Shown piece by piece: positions 43,520-51,273 of a stretch of 64,000 nt of DNA. A program made the position numbers and the translations under genes. This stretch comes from Conexibacter sp. CPCC 206217. Lineage in GTDB: Bacteria > Actinomycetota > Thermoleophilia > Solirubrobacterales > Solirubrobacteraceae. The notes beneath the pieces were generated by a model. The model saw nothing but the letters and a program-made list of their open reading frames with translations, made no database searches and had not been told where the DNA came from. The stretch is from assembly GCF_030646165.1 (NCBI RefSeq), contig NZ_JAUTDO010000006.1, positions 1-64,000 on the forward strand. The letters run 5' to 3'. The first letter of the stretch is position 1. Each line of letters starts with the position of its first letter.

Positions 43520-44026
43520 CTAGGTGGTGACCGACCCGGCGCGGTCCTTGGTGCTGTCGGCGAGCTGTTGGCCGTGGTCCTGTGCTTCGTCTCTGACGGT
43601 CTCGGCGACGGACTGCGCGATCGCTCTGCCGTGCTCGAGCGCGTCGTGACCGGTCTCCTTCGCCTGGTCCTTGATCTGGTCGGCGACCGGTCCGAGCTTC
43701 TCGTCCTCGACGCGTGAGCTGGGGATCAGCATGCCGGCGAGGAAGCCGAGCGCGGCCGCGCCGACGACGAGGCCGAGCGGGTTCTCCTGCGCGACACCGA
43801 CCGCCTTGCGCGCCTGCTGCTTGACCTCCTCGGCGTCCGGCGTCATCTCGCCGGCGCGCTTGGCGGGCAGTCCGAGCTTCTCCTTCACGCTGTCGACCTT
43901 TCCGCTGACGTTGTCCTTGGCGCGCGCCTTGACGTCGGCCTTGTGGCCGAGTGCGTCGATCGTCTCGCCCATGCGCTCGCGCGTCCGGTCTATGCCCGCG
44001 CGGATCTCGTCTGGGTCTTGACCCAT
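43520..44026 (-). CDS. DUF3618 family protein
   Basis: 168 residues. The N-terminal DUF3618 motif is DEIRAGIDRTRERMGETIDALGHK, then a Lys/Asp-rich amphipathic stretch, one membrane helix near 90-110 (PLGLVVGAAALGFLAGMLI), and a helical C-terminal tail. DUF3618 proteins are actinobacterial envelope-associated proteins often encoded with holin-like proteins, as here. Its first 37 bases overlap the end of the upstream gene. It is the last gene of the long stress run. Confidence 0.8.
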   Translation of the reverse strand: MGQDPDEIRAGIDRTRERMGETIDALGHKADVKARAKDNVSGKVDSVKEKLGLPAKRAGEMTPDAEEVKQQARKAVGVAQENPLGLVVGAAALGFLAGMLIPSSRVEDEKLGPVADQIKDQAKETGHDALEHGRAIAQSVAETVRDEAQDHGQQLADSTKDRAGSVTT

Positions 44027-44412
44027 GCGACGTCCTCCTTCACGCTCTCGATGGTCTCCTCCGGTGCCGGCGGCACCGCGTCCTTCAACGCTCTGCGACC
44101 AGCCAGCGCCAGCACTGCCGCGACAGCGGCGTAGACGACGGTCACGATCAGCGCGGCCAGCCAGACGTGGTCGACGGCCGTGCTCAACAACGCGACGACG
44201 CAGGCCGTCAGCGTCCCGAGCATCAGCAACGCCACCACGCCCGCCGCACCCAACATGCCGGCGCCCTTGCCTGCTGCCTTGCCCTTCTGCGTCAGCTCCG
44301 CTCTTGCGAGCGCGAGCTCCTGTCGCACCAGCGTGCTGGTCTCGTCGGTGAGGTCCTTCAGCAGCTCGCCGATCGACTCGTCGCGCGCCTGGCGGGGGAT
44401 GCCGTCGCTCAT
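43990..44412 (-). CDS. Phage holin family/DUF1469 (YqjE-like) membrane protein
   Basis: 140 residues. ELLKDLTDETSTLVRQELALARAELTQKGK is the typical soluble N-terminus of putative actinobacterial holin-superfamily III proteins. Two membrane helices follow (GAAGVVALLMLGTLTACVVALL and LAALIVTVVYAAVAAVLALAG in parts) and a charged tail. Despite the name, no phage genes surround it. It probably tunes envelope stress behaviour. ATG 44412 is used, overlapping the upstream stop (ATGA). Confidence 0.82.
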   Translation of the reverse strand: MSDGIPRQARDESIGELLKDLTDETSTLVRQELALARAELTQKGKAAGKGAGMLGAAGVVALLMLGTLTACVVALLSTAVDHVWLAALIVTVVYAAVAAVLALAGRRALKDAVPPAPEETIESVKEDVAWVKTQTRSARA

Positions 44413-44840
44413 GGCGCGACCCACACACGGTCCCCGGGCAGCGCGGGCGTCTGCCGGCTCTCGTAGCGGTTGCGGCTCGACGCCTTCAGCAGCCGCGACG
44501 CCGCGATCCCGACGACGAGGCCGAAGCCGATCGCCGCCAGCGGCTGTCTACGACCGAACTCCTCGGCGTCATGCAGCAGTTGCTCTCCGTCGGTCTTGGT
44601 CAGGTAGTCACCGATCCGCTCGGCGTAGCCGGCGAGCTGATCGGCCGCCTTGGCGGGCGCGTCCTGGCCCTCTTCGTGCAGCGATCTGCTCGTCGTGCGC
44701 AGGGCCTGCGCAGTCGCCGAGACCTGCTCGCCGGCCTGCGTCGAGCGCGTGTCGACCTGCTCACGCACTCTCGTCTGCGCGGTCTGCTTGACCTGCTGCT
44801 GCGCGTCCTGCGCTCTCTCCTTGATGCCGTCGTGCGACAT
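44409..44840 (-). CDS. Membrane-associated helical protein of unknown function
   Basis: 143 residues. A Gln/Arg/Asp-rich N-terminal helix (AQDAQQQVKQTAQTRVREQV) resembles CsbD/ElaB-like stress proteins in composition. One membrane helix is near 105-120 (PLAAIGFGLVVGIAASRLL). Its start is 55 bases downstream of the YihY gene stop and its stop overlaps the holin-like start. AGA codons are common. Probably part of the same envelope unit. Confidence 0.65.
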   Translation of the reverse strand: MSHDGIKERAQDAQQQVKQTAQTRVREQVDTRSTQAGEQVSATAQALRTTSRSLHEEGQDAPAKAADQLAGYAERIGDYLTKTDGEQLLHDAEEFGRRQPLAAIGFGLVVGIAASRLLKASSRNRYESRQTPALPGDRVWVAP

Positions 44841-44894
44841 GCGGTCTCCTTCGAGGGGATTTGACGACGTCGCGTGCGTCCTGCTGACGCACGC

Positions 44895-45857
44895 TCAGGT
44901 GGTTCTCTGGACCTTCGGCTCCGAGCGCGGCTCGAGCTGGATCTCCTTCTCGGCGCCGTGGACGCCCGCGTCGAGCTCGCGGCTGCGTTCGCGCTCGGCG
45001 TTCAGCTCGAGACCGAGCAGCAGCGCGACGTTCGTGATCCAGAACCAGACGAGCAGGCAGACGAAGCCGCCGAGCGTCCCGTAGGTCTTGTCGTAGGAGC
45101 TGAAGTTCGCGACGTAGAGCGCGAACAGCGCCGAGGCGATCAGCCACACGACGATCGCCAGCAGCGCGCCGGGCGTGACGACCTTGAAGCCGGGCAGCTT
45201 CACGTTCGGGGCCGCGTAGTACAGGACCGCGAACATCAGGATCATCACGGCCAGCAGCGCCGGCCACTTCGCGATGTCCCAGATCGTGACGGCGGTCGAG
45301 CCGATGCCCAACGGCTCCGCGACGGCCGAGACGATCGGTCCGGTCATCACGATCGCCAGCGCGACGAGCGCCAGCAGGATCACCATCACGAGTGTGACGA
45401 GGATCTGCAGCGGGCGCAGCTTCCAGATCGGCCGGCCCTCGGGCGTCTCGTAGACGATGTTGGCGGCGCGCATGAACGCGCCGATGTAGCCCGACGCCGA
45501 CCACAGCGCCGTTCCGAGCCCGACGAAGAAGAGGATCCCCGCCGCGCTTCTGTGCGACGTGATCGATCTGATCGGCCCGGAGAACGTGTCGGCGGCCGAG
45601 CTGGGCCCGATTCTCGTGACGATGTCCGTCAGCGTTCTCGTCGTCGACGCCGGGTCGCCGACCAGCCCGACGATCGAGACGAGCGCGATCAACGCGGGGA
45701 ACAGCGACAACAGCCCGTAATAGGTCAGCGCGGCTGCCCAGTCGCTGAGGTTGTCCTCGCTGAACTCGGTGAGCGTCCGCTTGAGCGTCGCGAACAGGCC
45801 CGTCTTGCCGTCGGTTCCGACCGGCGCGTAGTCCGCACGGCGCGCGTCGGCGTTCAT
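44895..45857 (-). CDS. YihY/UPF0761 (formerly RNase BN) family membrane protein
   Basis: 320-residue protein with about six helices. It carries the family motifs DWAAALTYYGLLSLFPALIALVS near 39-60 and YDKTYGTLGGFVCLLVWFW near 262-282, and a long cytosolic C-terminal tail (ERERSRELDAGVHGAEKEI). The family was once called RNase BN, but this activity belongs to another protein; the true role is unknown. The ATG 45857 overlaps the stop of the DUF2273 gene (TGATG). Confidence 0.88.
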   Translation of the reverse strand: MNADARRADYAPVGTDGKTGLFATLKRTLTEFSEDNLSDWAAALTYYGLLSLFPALIALVSIVGLVGDPASTTRTLTDIVTRIGPSSAADTFSGPIRSITSHRSAAGILFFVGLGTALWSASGYIGAFMRAANIVYETPEGRPIWKLRPLQILVTLVMVILLALVALAIVMTGPIVSAVAEPLGIGSTAVTIWDIAKWPALLAVMILMFAVLYYAAPNVKLPGFKVVTPGALLAIVVWLIASALFALYVANFSSYDKTYGTLGGFVCLLVWFWITNVALLLGLELNAERERSRELDAGVHGAEKEIQLEPRSEPKVQRTT

Positions 45858-46072
45858 CACATCACCTTCCGCTTCGCTGGGGTGGGCGGCTGCCGCTCGA
45901 CGATGCGCGCCTGCAGGCCGGCGAGGTCGATCTCCCCCGCGCGCACCGCGACGGCCGTGTAGAGGACGGCGGCGGCGAGCAGACAGAGCACCGCCTGGCC
46001 GAATCCGAAGCCGATCCACGCCGCCACGAAGGAGAACGCGAGTGCGGCGGCGAGGTGCTTGGTTCTGATCAT
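45857..46072 (-). CDS. DUF2273-like small membrane protein
   Basis: 71 residues with two hydrophobic segments (LAAALAFSFVAAWIGFGFG and AVLCLLAAAVLYTAVAV) and a basic C-terminal tail. Size, topology and position among Asp23/Gls24 genes match DUF2273. Coupled on both sides by TGATG overlaps. Confidence 0.7.
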   Translation of the reverse strand: MIRTKHLAAALAFSFVAAWIGFGFGQAVLCLLAAAVLYTAVAVRAGEIDLAGLQARIVERQPPTPAKRKVM

Positions 46073-46674
46073 CAGTCGAGCTCCCTTCGGCTCTGGCGGT
46101 CGAAGCCGCCGAGCGTGACGTTCACGGGCAGGTCCGGCAGGTCGTGGGTGGTCAGCGCCGCGTGGACGCGACTGCGGACGTCGGCAAGCACTCCGGGTAC
46201 GTCGCGAGCGCGCGCGACGTGGACCGAGACGGCGAGGTCGTCGGTGCCCCAGCGGCCCGCGGCGGCGCTGACGGCCGTGTTGCCGGCCGCGGCGGCTTCG
46301 GCGACGCGTTCGATCGCGCGCGGCTCGACGGTCAGCGAGCCGGACGGCGCGTCGTCGAGCACCACGTCCGTGCGCGCGAGGCGAGGGCGGGGGATCTGCG
46401 CGAGCGCGAGATAGCCGAACAGCAGGAACGCCGCCACGCCGGCGCCTGCGACGATCGCACGCGCGGCGGTGCCGTGCGGCGACTCGAGCGCCGCGAGCTC
46501 GTCGAAGATCGAGCGGTAGCCGCTGATCGACTCGACCGTGGCGGGCGCCACCTTCAGCGCGAGCAGCACGAGCATCAGCCCGTACCAGACGAGCGCGAGC
46601 GCGGCGAGCACGAGCACGAGTCGGCCCAGCAGCCCGAGCCGGGCGGAGTCGGTGCGGATCCGCTGGCGGACCAT
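46072..46674 (-). CDS. Asp23-operon membrane protein (AmaP/DUF6286-like)
   Basis: 200 residues: one N-terminal helix (LGLLGRLVLVLAALALVWYGL), a short exposed loop, a second helix (AIVAGAGVAAFLLFGYLALA), then a soluble alpha/beta domain with SVHVARARDVPGVLADVRSR in the Asp23/AmaP style. It probably anchors Asp23 proteins at the membrane. Its stop overlaps the DUF2273 start. Confidence 0.65.
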   Translation of the reverse strand: MVRQRIRTDSARLGLLGRLVLVLAALALVWYGLMLVLLALKVAPATVESISGYRSIFDELAALESPHGTAARAIVAGAGVAAFLLFGYLALAQIPRPRLARTDVVLDDAPSGSLTVEPRAIERVAEAAAAGNTAVSAAAGRWGTDDLAVSVHVARARDVPGVLADVRSRVHAALTTHDLPDLPVNVTLGGFDRQSRRELD

Positions 46675-47264
46675 CACGCCACTCGCGATCGCGGTCCGCC
46701 GCGGCGCGTCTCCACACGTGCGCGCACACCGACGTCCGTCAGCGACGACAGCGCTTGTCGCACGTCGGCTCCGATCTGCTGCGCGTCGGCAGTCGCGGCG
46801 CGATCGATGCGCACGCCCACGGTGCTGCGACGGCGCCCGGCATGGGCGCGTGCACGAACCGACGTCACGCCGCGCACCTGCTCGCTCAGCGCCGTGGCGA
46901 CCTGCGCGAGCGGACGCCGCTTCGCGGCCGTCCGTCCCGCCTGGGCGCCGTCGTCGAGCACGATCAGCCGCTCCCGGCGCGAACCGACGACGCCGAGCAC
47001 CAGCAGCAGCCCGAGCACGATCGCGCCGAGCCCGCACAGCGCCGCGACGACGGCGACCGGGCCGCCGCGTTCGACGCTCGCGAGGAAGTCGCCGACGGTG
47101 TCGCGCAGCTGCGGCAGCCGGGCGTCATGCGCGAGTCCTTCGATGCTCAGTCCCGTGTGGGTGTCCTGGATCGAGAAGACCGCGACGGCGAGACCGGCGA
47201 GCGCGAGCGCGAGCAGCAGCAGGAACGCGACGAGCCGCGCGAGCAGTTGCAGCAGGATCATCAT
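46674..47264 (-). CDS. AmaP/DUF6286-like membrane protein, second copy
   Basis: 196 residues of the same plan as the next gene: two membrane helices (LLARLVAFLLLLALALAGLA and VAALCGLGAIVLGLLLVLGV) around a loop of ~45 residues, then a soluble domain (VTSVRARAHAGRRRSTVGVR, DVRQALSSLTDVGVRARVE). The two adjacent genes look like a diverged duplication. Start MM at 47264, overlapping the Asp23 stop (ATGA). Confidence 0.65.
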   Translation of the reverse strand: MMILLQLLARLVAFLLLLALALAGLAVAVFSIQDTHTGLSIEGLAHDARLPQLRDTVGDFLASVERGGPVAVVAALCGLGAIVLGLLLVLGVVGSRRERLIVLDDGAQAGRTAAKRRPLAQVATALSEQVRGVTSVRARAHAGRRRSTVGVRIDRAATADAQQIGADVRQALSSLTDVGVRARVETRRGGPRSRVA

Positions 47265-47680
47265 CTCGTCGGCTCCTGCTCGGAGGCGACCTCGACGACG
47301 TCGACGATCGCGACGGCGATCGACCCGAGCCGATCGGCGAGCCCCGCGACGGTCGCGGCACGGCGGATCCGCTCGCGCACCCGAGTGGCCAGCGCATGCA
47401 GCGCCACCGGGGCGGCGACCAGCGCGACCGCGACCTCGTAGCGACCGCCGCCCTCGGCGATCACGCGCACGCCGCCGACGCGCACGCCGTGTTCCTCCGT
47501 GACGTGAGCGGAGCGCCGCAGCGAGACGACGCCGGGCGTGCGGACGGCGGCGGCGCTCGCGAGCTGCGCGAGCGCGAGCCGCGGCGCCGCCGCGCCCGCG
47601 CCCGCGGGCACTGGCAGCGTCGGCGTGGTCGTCCGCGGCAGGGAGCCCGCCATGGGCACGGTTGCGGCCGGGGCCGTCAC
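47261..47680 (-). CDS. Asp23/Gls24-like protein, diverged
   Basis: 139 residues; GTG 47680 is used. The Asp23 fold is suggested by VRTPGVVSLRRSAHVTEEHG, a beta pair GGGRYEVAVALVAAP, and RVRERIRRAATVAGLADRLG. It is less canonical than the neighbour at 47682 and has an Ala/Pro-rich extension of ~35 residues at the N-terminus. One base separates it from that neighbour. Confidence 0.65.
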   Translation of the reverse strand: MTAPAATVPMAGSLPRTTTPTLPVPAGAGAAAPRLALAQLASAAAVRTPGVVSLRRSAHVTEEHGVRVGGVRVIAEGGGRYEVAVALVAAPVALHALATRVRERIRRAATVAGLADRLGSIAVAIVDVVEVASEQEPTR

Positions 47681-47681
47681 C

Positions 47682-48152
47682 TCAGGCGACCCGCGCCGGC
47701 TCGTCGGGCTGCTCGTCGCCGGGGAAGTGCAGGTCGTTGACGGCGATGTTGACCTCCGTCACCGTCAGGCCCGTGATCCCCTCGATCCGCTTCTTGACGT
47801 TGGAGCGGATCTGCTCCGCGATCTGCGGGATCGACTCGCCGTACTCGACCACGAGCGTCAGGTCGACCGCGGCCTCGCGCTCGCCGACCTCGACCGACAC
47901 CCCCTGCGTGCGCTCGTCGCCGATGCCGACGCGCTGCGTCACCGAACCGAGCGCGCGGGCGGCGCCGCCGCCCAGCGCATAGACGCCCGGCACCTCGCGC
48001 GTGGCGATCCCGGCGACCTTCGTGACGACGCCCTCCGCGATCGACGTCGAGCCCTGCTCAGACGCCAGCGGCGAATCGTCAGAGCCGCTGCGTGCGAGCG
48101 CCGCGCCGCTGACGCCAGACTGCGTCTTCTGGTCCTGCGGGGTGGCGGACAT
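47682..48152 (-). CDS. Asp23/Gls24 family envelope stress response protein
   Basis: 156 residues. After a disordered N-terminus, GSTSIAEGVVTKVAGIATRE begins the Asp23 domain, followed by VPGVYALGGG, VDLTLVVEYGESIPQIAEQI, RSNVKKRIEGITGLTV and VTEVNIAVNDLHF. This is the canonical family sequence. Asp23 proteins are abundant membrane-associated envelope proteins, SigB-controlled in staphylococci. It follows the PRC-barrel gene after 3 bases. Confidence 0.9.
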   Translation of the reverse strand: MSATPQDQKTQSGVSGAALARSGSDDSPLASEQGSTSIAEGVVTKVAGIATREVPGVYALGGGAARALGSVTQRVGIGDERTQGVSVEVGEREAAVDLTLVVEYGESIPQIAEQIRSNVKKRIEGITGLTVTEVNIAVNDLHFPGDEQPDEPARVA

Positions 48153-48155
48153 CGT

Positions 48156-48914
48156 CTAGCGCCGCTCGTCCGCGCCGTCGGTCTCGATCCGCTCGCTGCG
48201 GACCTCTTCGGAGATCTCCTCCTCGCCGGTGACGGTCTCCGTGCCGAGCCGCACCCGCTCCTTCGCCACGACCGTCTTGTCGACGACCGGTTCCTCGGCG
48301 TGCAGCACGACCTCGTGCTCCTCCTCGGAGATCTCGGGGCCGTCCGTCGCGGCGCCGGCGTTCTGGTCGGTGATCGGCTCGCGCTCGATCCGCACCTCCT
48401 CGTGGCTCACCGGCACGGTCTTCGTGACCTGCTCGGTGACGACGTACTTGCGCAGGCGCACCCGTCCGCGCTCGACCTCGCGCGTGCCGACGCGCAGCTC
48501 CTCTTCAGAGCGCGTCATCGCGTCGTCGGTGGTCTGGCCGGAGGTGTCGTGGCCGGTGGTCTGGCCGGAGGTGTCGCCGGTGGCGGCCGTCGTGGACGGT
48601 CCGTAGGCGACGCCGTAGTGCTCGAACAGCTGACGCTCCTCCGCCTCGCTCAGCTCGTCGCCGGCGTCGACGTGCGGGGCGTCCTTCATCTGCGACTTGT
48701 CGATCGGCACGCGCAGGTCCTCGCCGTCGGGCTCTGCGCCATTCAGCGGGACGAAGGTCTTCTTCGTGCCGAACAGCCCCGACTGCACCAGCGCCCACTC
48801 CGGCTGGCCGCCCTGGCTGTCGGTGTAGACCTCGTCGACCTTGCCGAGCTTGTCGCCGTCGCGATCGAGCAACGTGCGGCCGGCGACGTCATAGCTGTCT
48901 GTGATGCCCGTCAT
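48156..48914 (-). CDS. PRC-barrel plus DUF2382 stress protein
   Basis: 252 residues. An N-terminal PRC-barrel (about 1-80: GRTLLDRDGDKLGKVDEVYT, WALVQSGLFGTKKTFVPL), a linker with the repeat DTSGQTTGHDTSGQTT, and a C-terminal DUF2382 domain (about 140-250: EEELRVGTREVERGRVRLRK, VSHEEVRIEREP). DUF2382 proteins are typical of stress- and desiccation-tolerant bacteria. It is the first gene of a ten-gene run reaching 43520, and a SigB-like promoter match lies ~60 bases upstream of the ATG at 48914. Confidence 0.9.
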   Translation of the reverse strand: MTGITDSYDVAGRTLLDRDGDKLGKVDEVYTDSQGGQPEWALVQSGLFGTKKTFVPLNGAEPDGEDLRVPIDKSQMKDAPHVDAGDELSEAEERQLFEHYGVAYGPSTTAATGDTSGQTTGHDTSGQTTDDAMTRSEEELRVGTREVERGRVRLRKYVVTEQVTKTVPVSHEEVRIEREPITDQNAGAATDGPEISEEEHEVVLHAEEPVVDKTVVAKERVRLGTETVTGEEEISEEVRSERIETDGADERR

Positions 48915-48929
48915 CTCTGCTCCTCTACG

Positions 48930-49032
48930 TGGGACATGTGCATGCTGCTTCCACAGCCTGTGTGTCCCAAGTACCCGGTGAAATGGAGCAGAAACTGCAT
49001 TTCTGACCGGGCATGTGCCAGCATTTGGGACA
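48930..49032. promoter_or_regulatory. Three TGGGACA/TGTCCCA half-sites in the divergent promoter
   Basis: TGGGACA at 48930-48936, TGTCCCAA at 48963-48970 and TTGGGACA at 49025-49032. The last two form a perfect eight-base inverted pair 54 bases apart, flanking the SigB-like promoter. The only regulator adjacent is the TetR-HTH/phosphatase fusion at 49098. A binding role is inferred. Confidence 0.5.
48971..48995 (-). promoter_or_regulatory. SigB-like promoter for the PRC-barrel/Asp23 operon
   Basis: On the minus strand, GTTT (48995-48992), 15 bases, then GGGTAC (48976-48971). This matches the GTTT-N14-16-GGGTA pattern of SigB/SigF-type stress sigma factors. A start about 48964 would give a ~50-base leader to the ATG at 48914. 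Confidence 0.55.
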
Positions 49033-49097
49033 AAATGAGGGACGATACGCTGGGCGGGTGTCTCAGATGAACTCAAGCGGGCAGCTATACGGGACGC

Positions 49098-50618
49098 ATG
49101 GAGAGACGGATCGCCAAACCTGCGGCACGAAGGAGCAGCGCGTCGGATAGGTTCCGTGACGTGGCCTCGAACGAGCAGAGTCCGCCGCATCCGGACGATC
49201 ACGAGCAACCGCCGCTGCGGGCCGACGCCGTCGCCCGGCGGGAGCGGATCCTCGTAGCGGCCGCGAGCTTGGCCGGGGATCGGCGCGCGAGCATGGCGCA
49301 GGTCGCCGCAGCCGCCGAGGTCAGCCGCTCGACGCTCTATCGGCACTTCCCCACGCGCAAGGACCTCGCCGACGCGCTCGCGCAGCGTCAAGAGGATGCA
49401 GCCATCCCAACGCCGACCGTCCCGCCGCGGACGGTCGCGACGCTGCCGTTTCAACCGCCCGGCCGCCTCGGCCGTGTGAGCCCGCTCGCGCTCGAGGTCA
49501 CCCACGTCCTCGACGAGGTCCCGCCGCATCTGATCGCCGACCAGCTCGTCGCCGAGGCACGCCGGACGGCCGGCGTCGCCGTCGCGCTCTACGTCGTCGA
49601 CATCGACGGCTCCGAGCTGGTTCGTCTCGCCGGCTCAGAAGACTTTCCCGAGCGACTCGAGGCCCCGCCCGCGCTCGGTCCCGAGATCGTTCCCGAAGGA
49701 CTGCCGCAGTTCTACGAGCGCCTCGCGCAGCAGTTGCCGCGCTGCGTCGCCGAGCCGCTGTGGCTGCGTGGTCGCGTGCTGGGACTGCTGCTCTGCGTCG
49801 GGCAACCGGTCGTCGGGCTGGAGGACATCGCCAAGCAGGGCGCCGCGGCGCTGGAGCTGGTCAACGACTACACCGACCACATCGAGGCGGCCCGCCGGCG
49901 CAAGCCCACGAGCGCCGCCGCCGAGGTGCAGCACCACCTGCTGCCGCCGCGCATCGCGCGCGTCACCGGCGCGCAGATCGCCGGCGGGCTGCTGCCGACC
50001 TACGACGTCGGCGGCGACTGGTTCGACTTCGTCGAGAACCGCGACGGCTCATGGCTGGTGATCGCCGACGCCGCCGGCAACGGCGCGACCGCCGCCGGCC
50101 TCAGCGCCGCCGCGCTCGGGGCGCTGCGCGCCGCACGTCGCAGCGGCCAGGACCTCGTCGGCGCCGCGACCGCGATGGACGACGTCGTGCGCACGCTCGG
50201 CAACCCCGACTTCTACGTCACCGCGATCCTCGCGCGCTGGCACGCTCCGACGGCGACGCTCGCATGGATCAACTGCGGCCACCCGCCGGGTCAGCTCGTC
50301 AGCGCCGACGGCGCCTTCACCGCGCTCGCGGGCCCGAGTCACCCACCGCTCGGCAGTACCGCGGCCGCACCGCGCTACGACACGAGCGTGGTCCAGCTCG
50401 ACCCGGGCGAGCGACTGATCCTGCTCACTGACGGAATCACCGAGCGCATCGTCAGAGACGGCGGGACCTTCGGCCTCGACGGCGTCCGCGACGCCGTCGC
50501 CGGTGCAGCCGCTCCCACTGCCGCAGCGACCGCGATGGCGATCCTTCAGGCAGTGACCGACTCGTGGACCCAGCCATTACAGGACGACGCCACACTGCTC
50601 GTCCTCGCCGTCGACTGA
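49098..50618 (+). CDS. TetR-type helix-turn-helix fused to GAF-like and SpoIIE/PP2C phosphatase domains
   Basis: 506 residues. After ~45 disordered residues is a TetR-type DNA-binding domain (about 47-95): RRERILVAAASLAGDRRASM, QVAAAAEVSRSTLYRHFPTR, KDLADAL. A GAF-like region (about 135-270) follows, then a SpoIIE phosphatase (about 285-505) with DVGGDWFDFV, IADAAGNGATAAGLSAAALG, LLTDGITERI and DDATLLVLA. The metal-site Asp residues are retained. The normal TetR ligand domain is replaced by a phosphatase, so the protein could bind DNA and also dephosphorylate a STAS protein. It diverges from the PRC-barrel/Asp23 operon. Confidence 0.88.
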   Translation: MERRIAKPAARRSSASDRFRDVASNEQSPPHPDDHEQPPLRADAVARRERILVAAASLAGDRRASMAQVAAAAEVSRSTLYRHFPTRKDLADALAQRQEDAAIPTPTVPPRTVATLPFQPPGRLGRVSPLALEVTHVLDEVPPHLIADQLVAEARRTAGVAVALYVVDIDGSELVRLAGSEDFPERLEAPPALGPEIVPEGLPQFYERLAQQLPRCVAEPLWLRGRVLGLLLCVGQPVVGLEDIAKQGAAALELVNDYTDHIEAARRRKPTSAAAEVQHHLLPPRIARVTGAQIAGGLLPTYDVGGDWFDFVENRDGSWLVIADAAGNGATAAGLSAAALGALRAARRSGQDLVGAATAMDDVVRTLGNPDFYVTAILARWHAPTATLAWINCGHPPGQLVSADGAFTALAGPSHPPLGSTAAAPRYDTSVVQLDPGERLILLTDGITERIVRDGGTFGLDGVRDAVAGAAAPTAAATAMAILQAVTDSWTQPLQDDATLLVLAVD

Positions 50619-50668
50619 CGTTGCGCCGGGAATGAGTCGCCGCCACGTCGAGCGGGCAGTTGTGGGTC

Positions 50669-51193
50669 ATGGCTCACAACGAGATCGACGTCGATGCCGC
50701 GCCCGAAGCCGTCTTCGGCGTGCTGGCCGACCCACGCTCCTATGCGCGCTGGGTCGTCGGCTCGCGCGCGATCCGCCGCGCGGACCGCGGTTGGCCGAAC
50801 CCCGGAACCGCCTTCGACCACACCGTCGGGATCGGCCCGCTGCGGCTGAAGGACCATTCCGAGGCCGTCGAGTGCGAGCCGCCGCGGCTGCTGAGACTGC
50901 GCGTGAAGGCACGGCCGCTGACCGTTGCCTGGGTGACGCTCAGAATGACGCAGCTCGACCGCAAACGGACCCGCATCACGATGGACGAGCACCCCGCGGA
51001 CATGCGCTCCCGCATCTTCCTCAACCCGCTCAGCGACCCGCTCGTGCGGCTGCGCAACCGCGAGTCGCTGCGGCGGCTGAAGGCACTGGCGGAGAGACGC
51101 GAGCCGATCCCCACCGGCACGCTGCCAGCACGTGAGAGCGACGCCGAGGCGTTCGTCGAGGCCAGCAGCAGACCGGCGCCGCCGGCCGGCTAG
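50669..51193 (+). CDS. SRPBCC (START/polyketide cyclase-like) family protein
   Basis: 174 residues. The hydrophobic-cavity fold is indicated by MAHNEIDVDAAPEAVFGVLA, DPRSYARWVVGSRAIRRAD, VGIGPLRLKDHSEAVECEPP and RITMDEHPADM. Such proteins bind lipids or small hydrophobic molecules; no specific role can be given. The ATG at 50669 is used. It follows the fused phosphatase gene by 50 bases in the same direction and may be co-expressed. Confidence 0.75.
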   Translation: MAHNEIDVDAAPEAVFGVLADPRSYARWVVGSRAIRRADRGWPNPGTAFDHTVGIGPLRLKDHSEAVECEPPRLLRLRVKARPLTVAWVTLRMTQLDRKRTRITMDEHPADMRSRIFLNPLSDPLVRLRNRESLRRLKALAERREPIPTGTLPARESDAEAFVEASSRPAPPAG

Positions 51194-51273
51194 CTGCCTT
51201 CGCATGAGCGCGCTCATGCGCGGGTAGCTCGGTCGACGACGGTGACGAACCGCAACGACCCTGAGGAGGATCG

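Noticed and set aside
43990..44412. Prophage holin and lysis region
   Set aside because: The holin-like protein belongs to a family common in actinobacterial chromosomes, and no endolysin, integrase or structural genes are near.
44895..45857. Ribonuclease BN
   Set aside because: The YihY family carries this historical name in error; no nuclease residues are visible.
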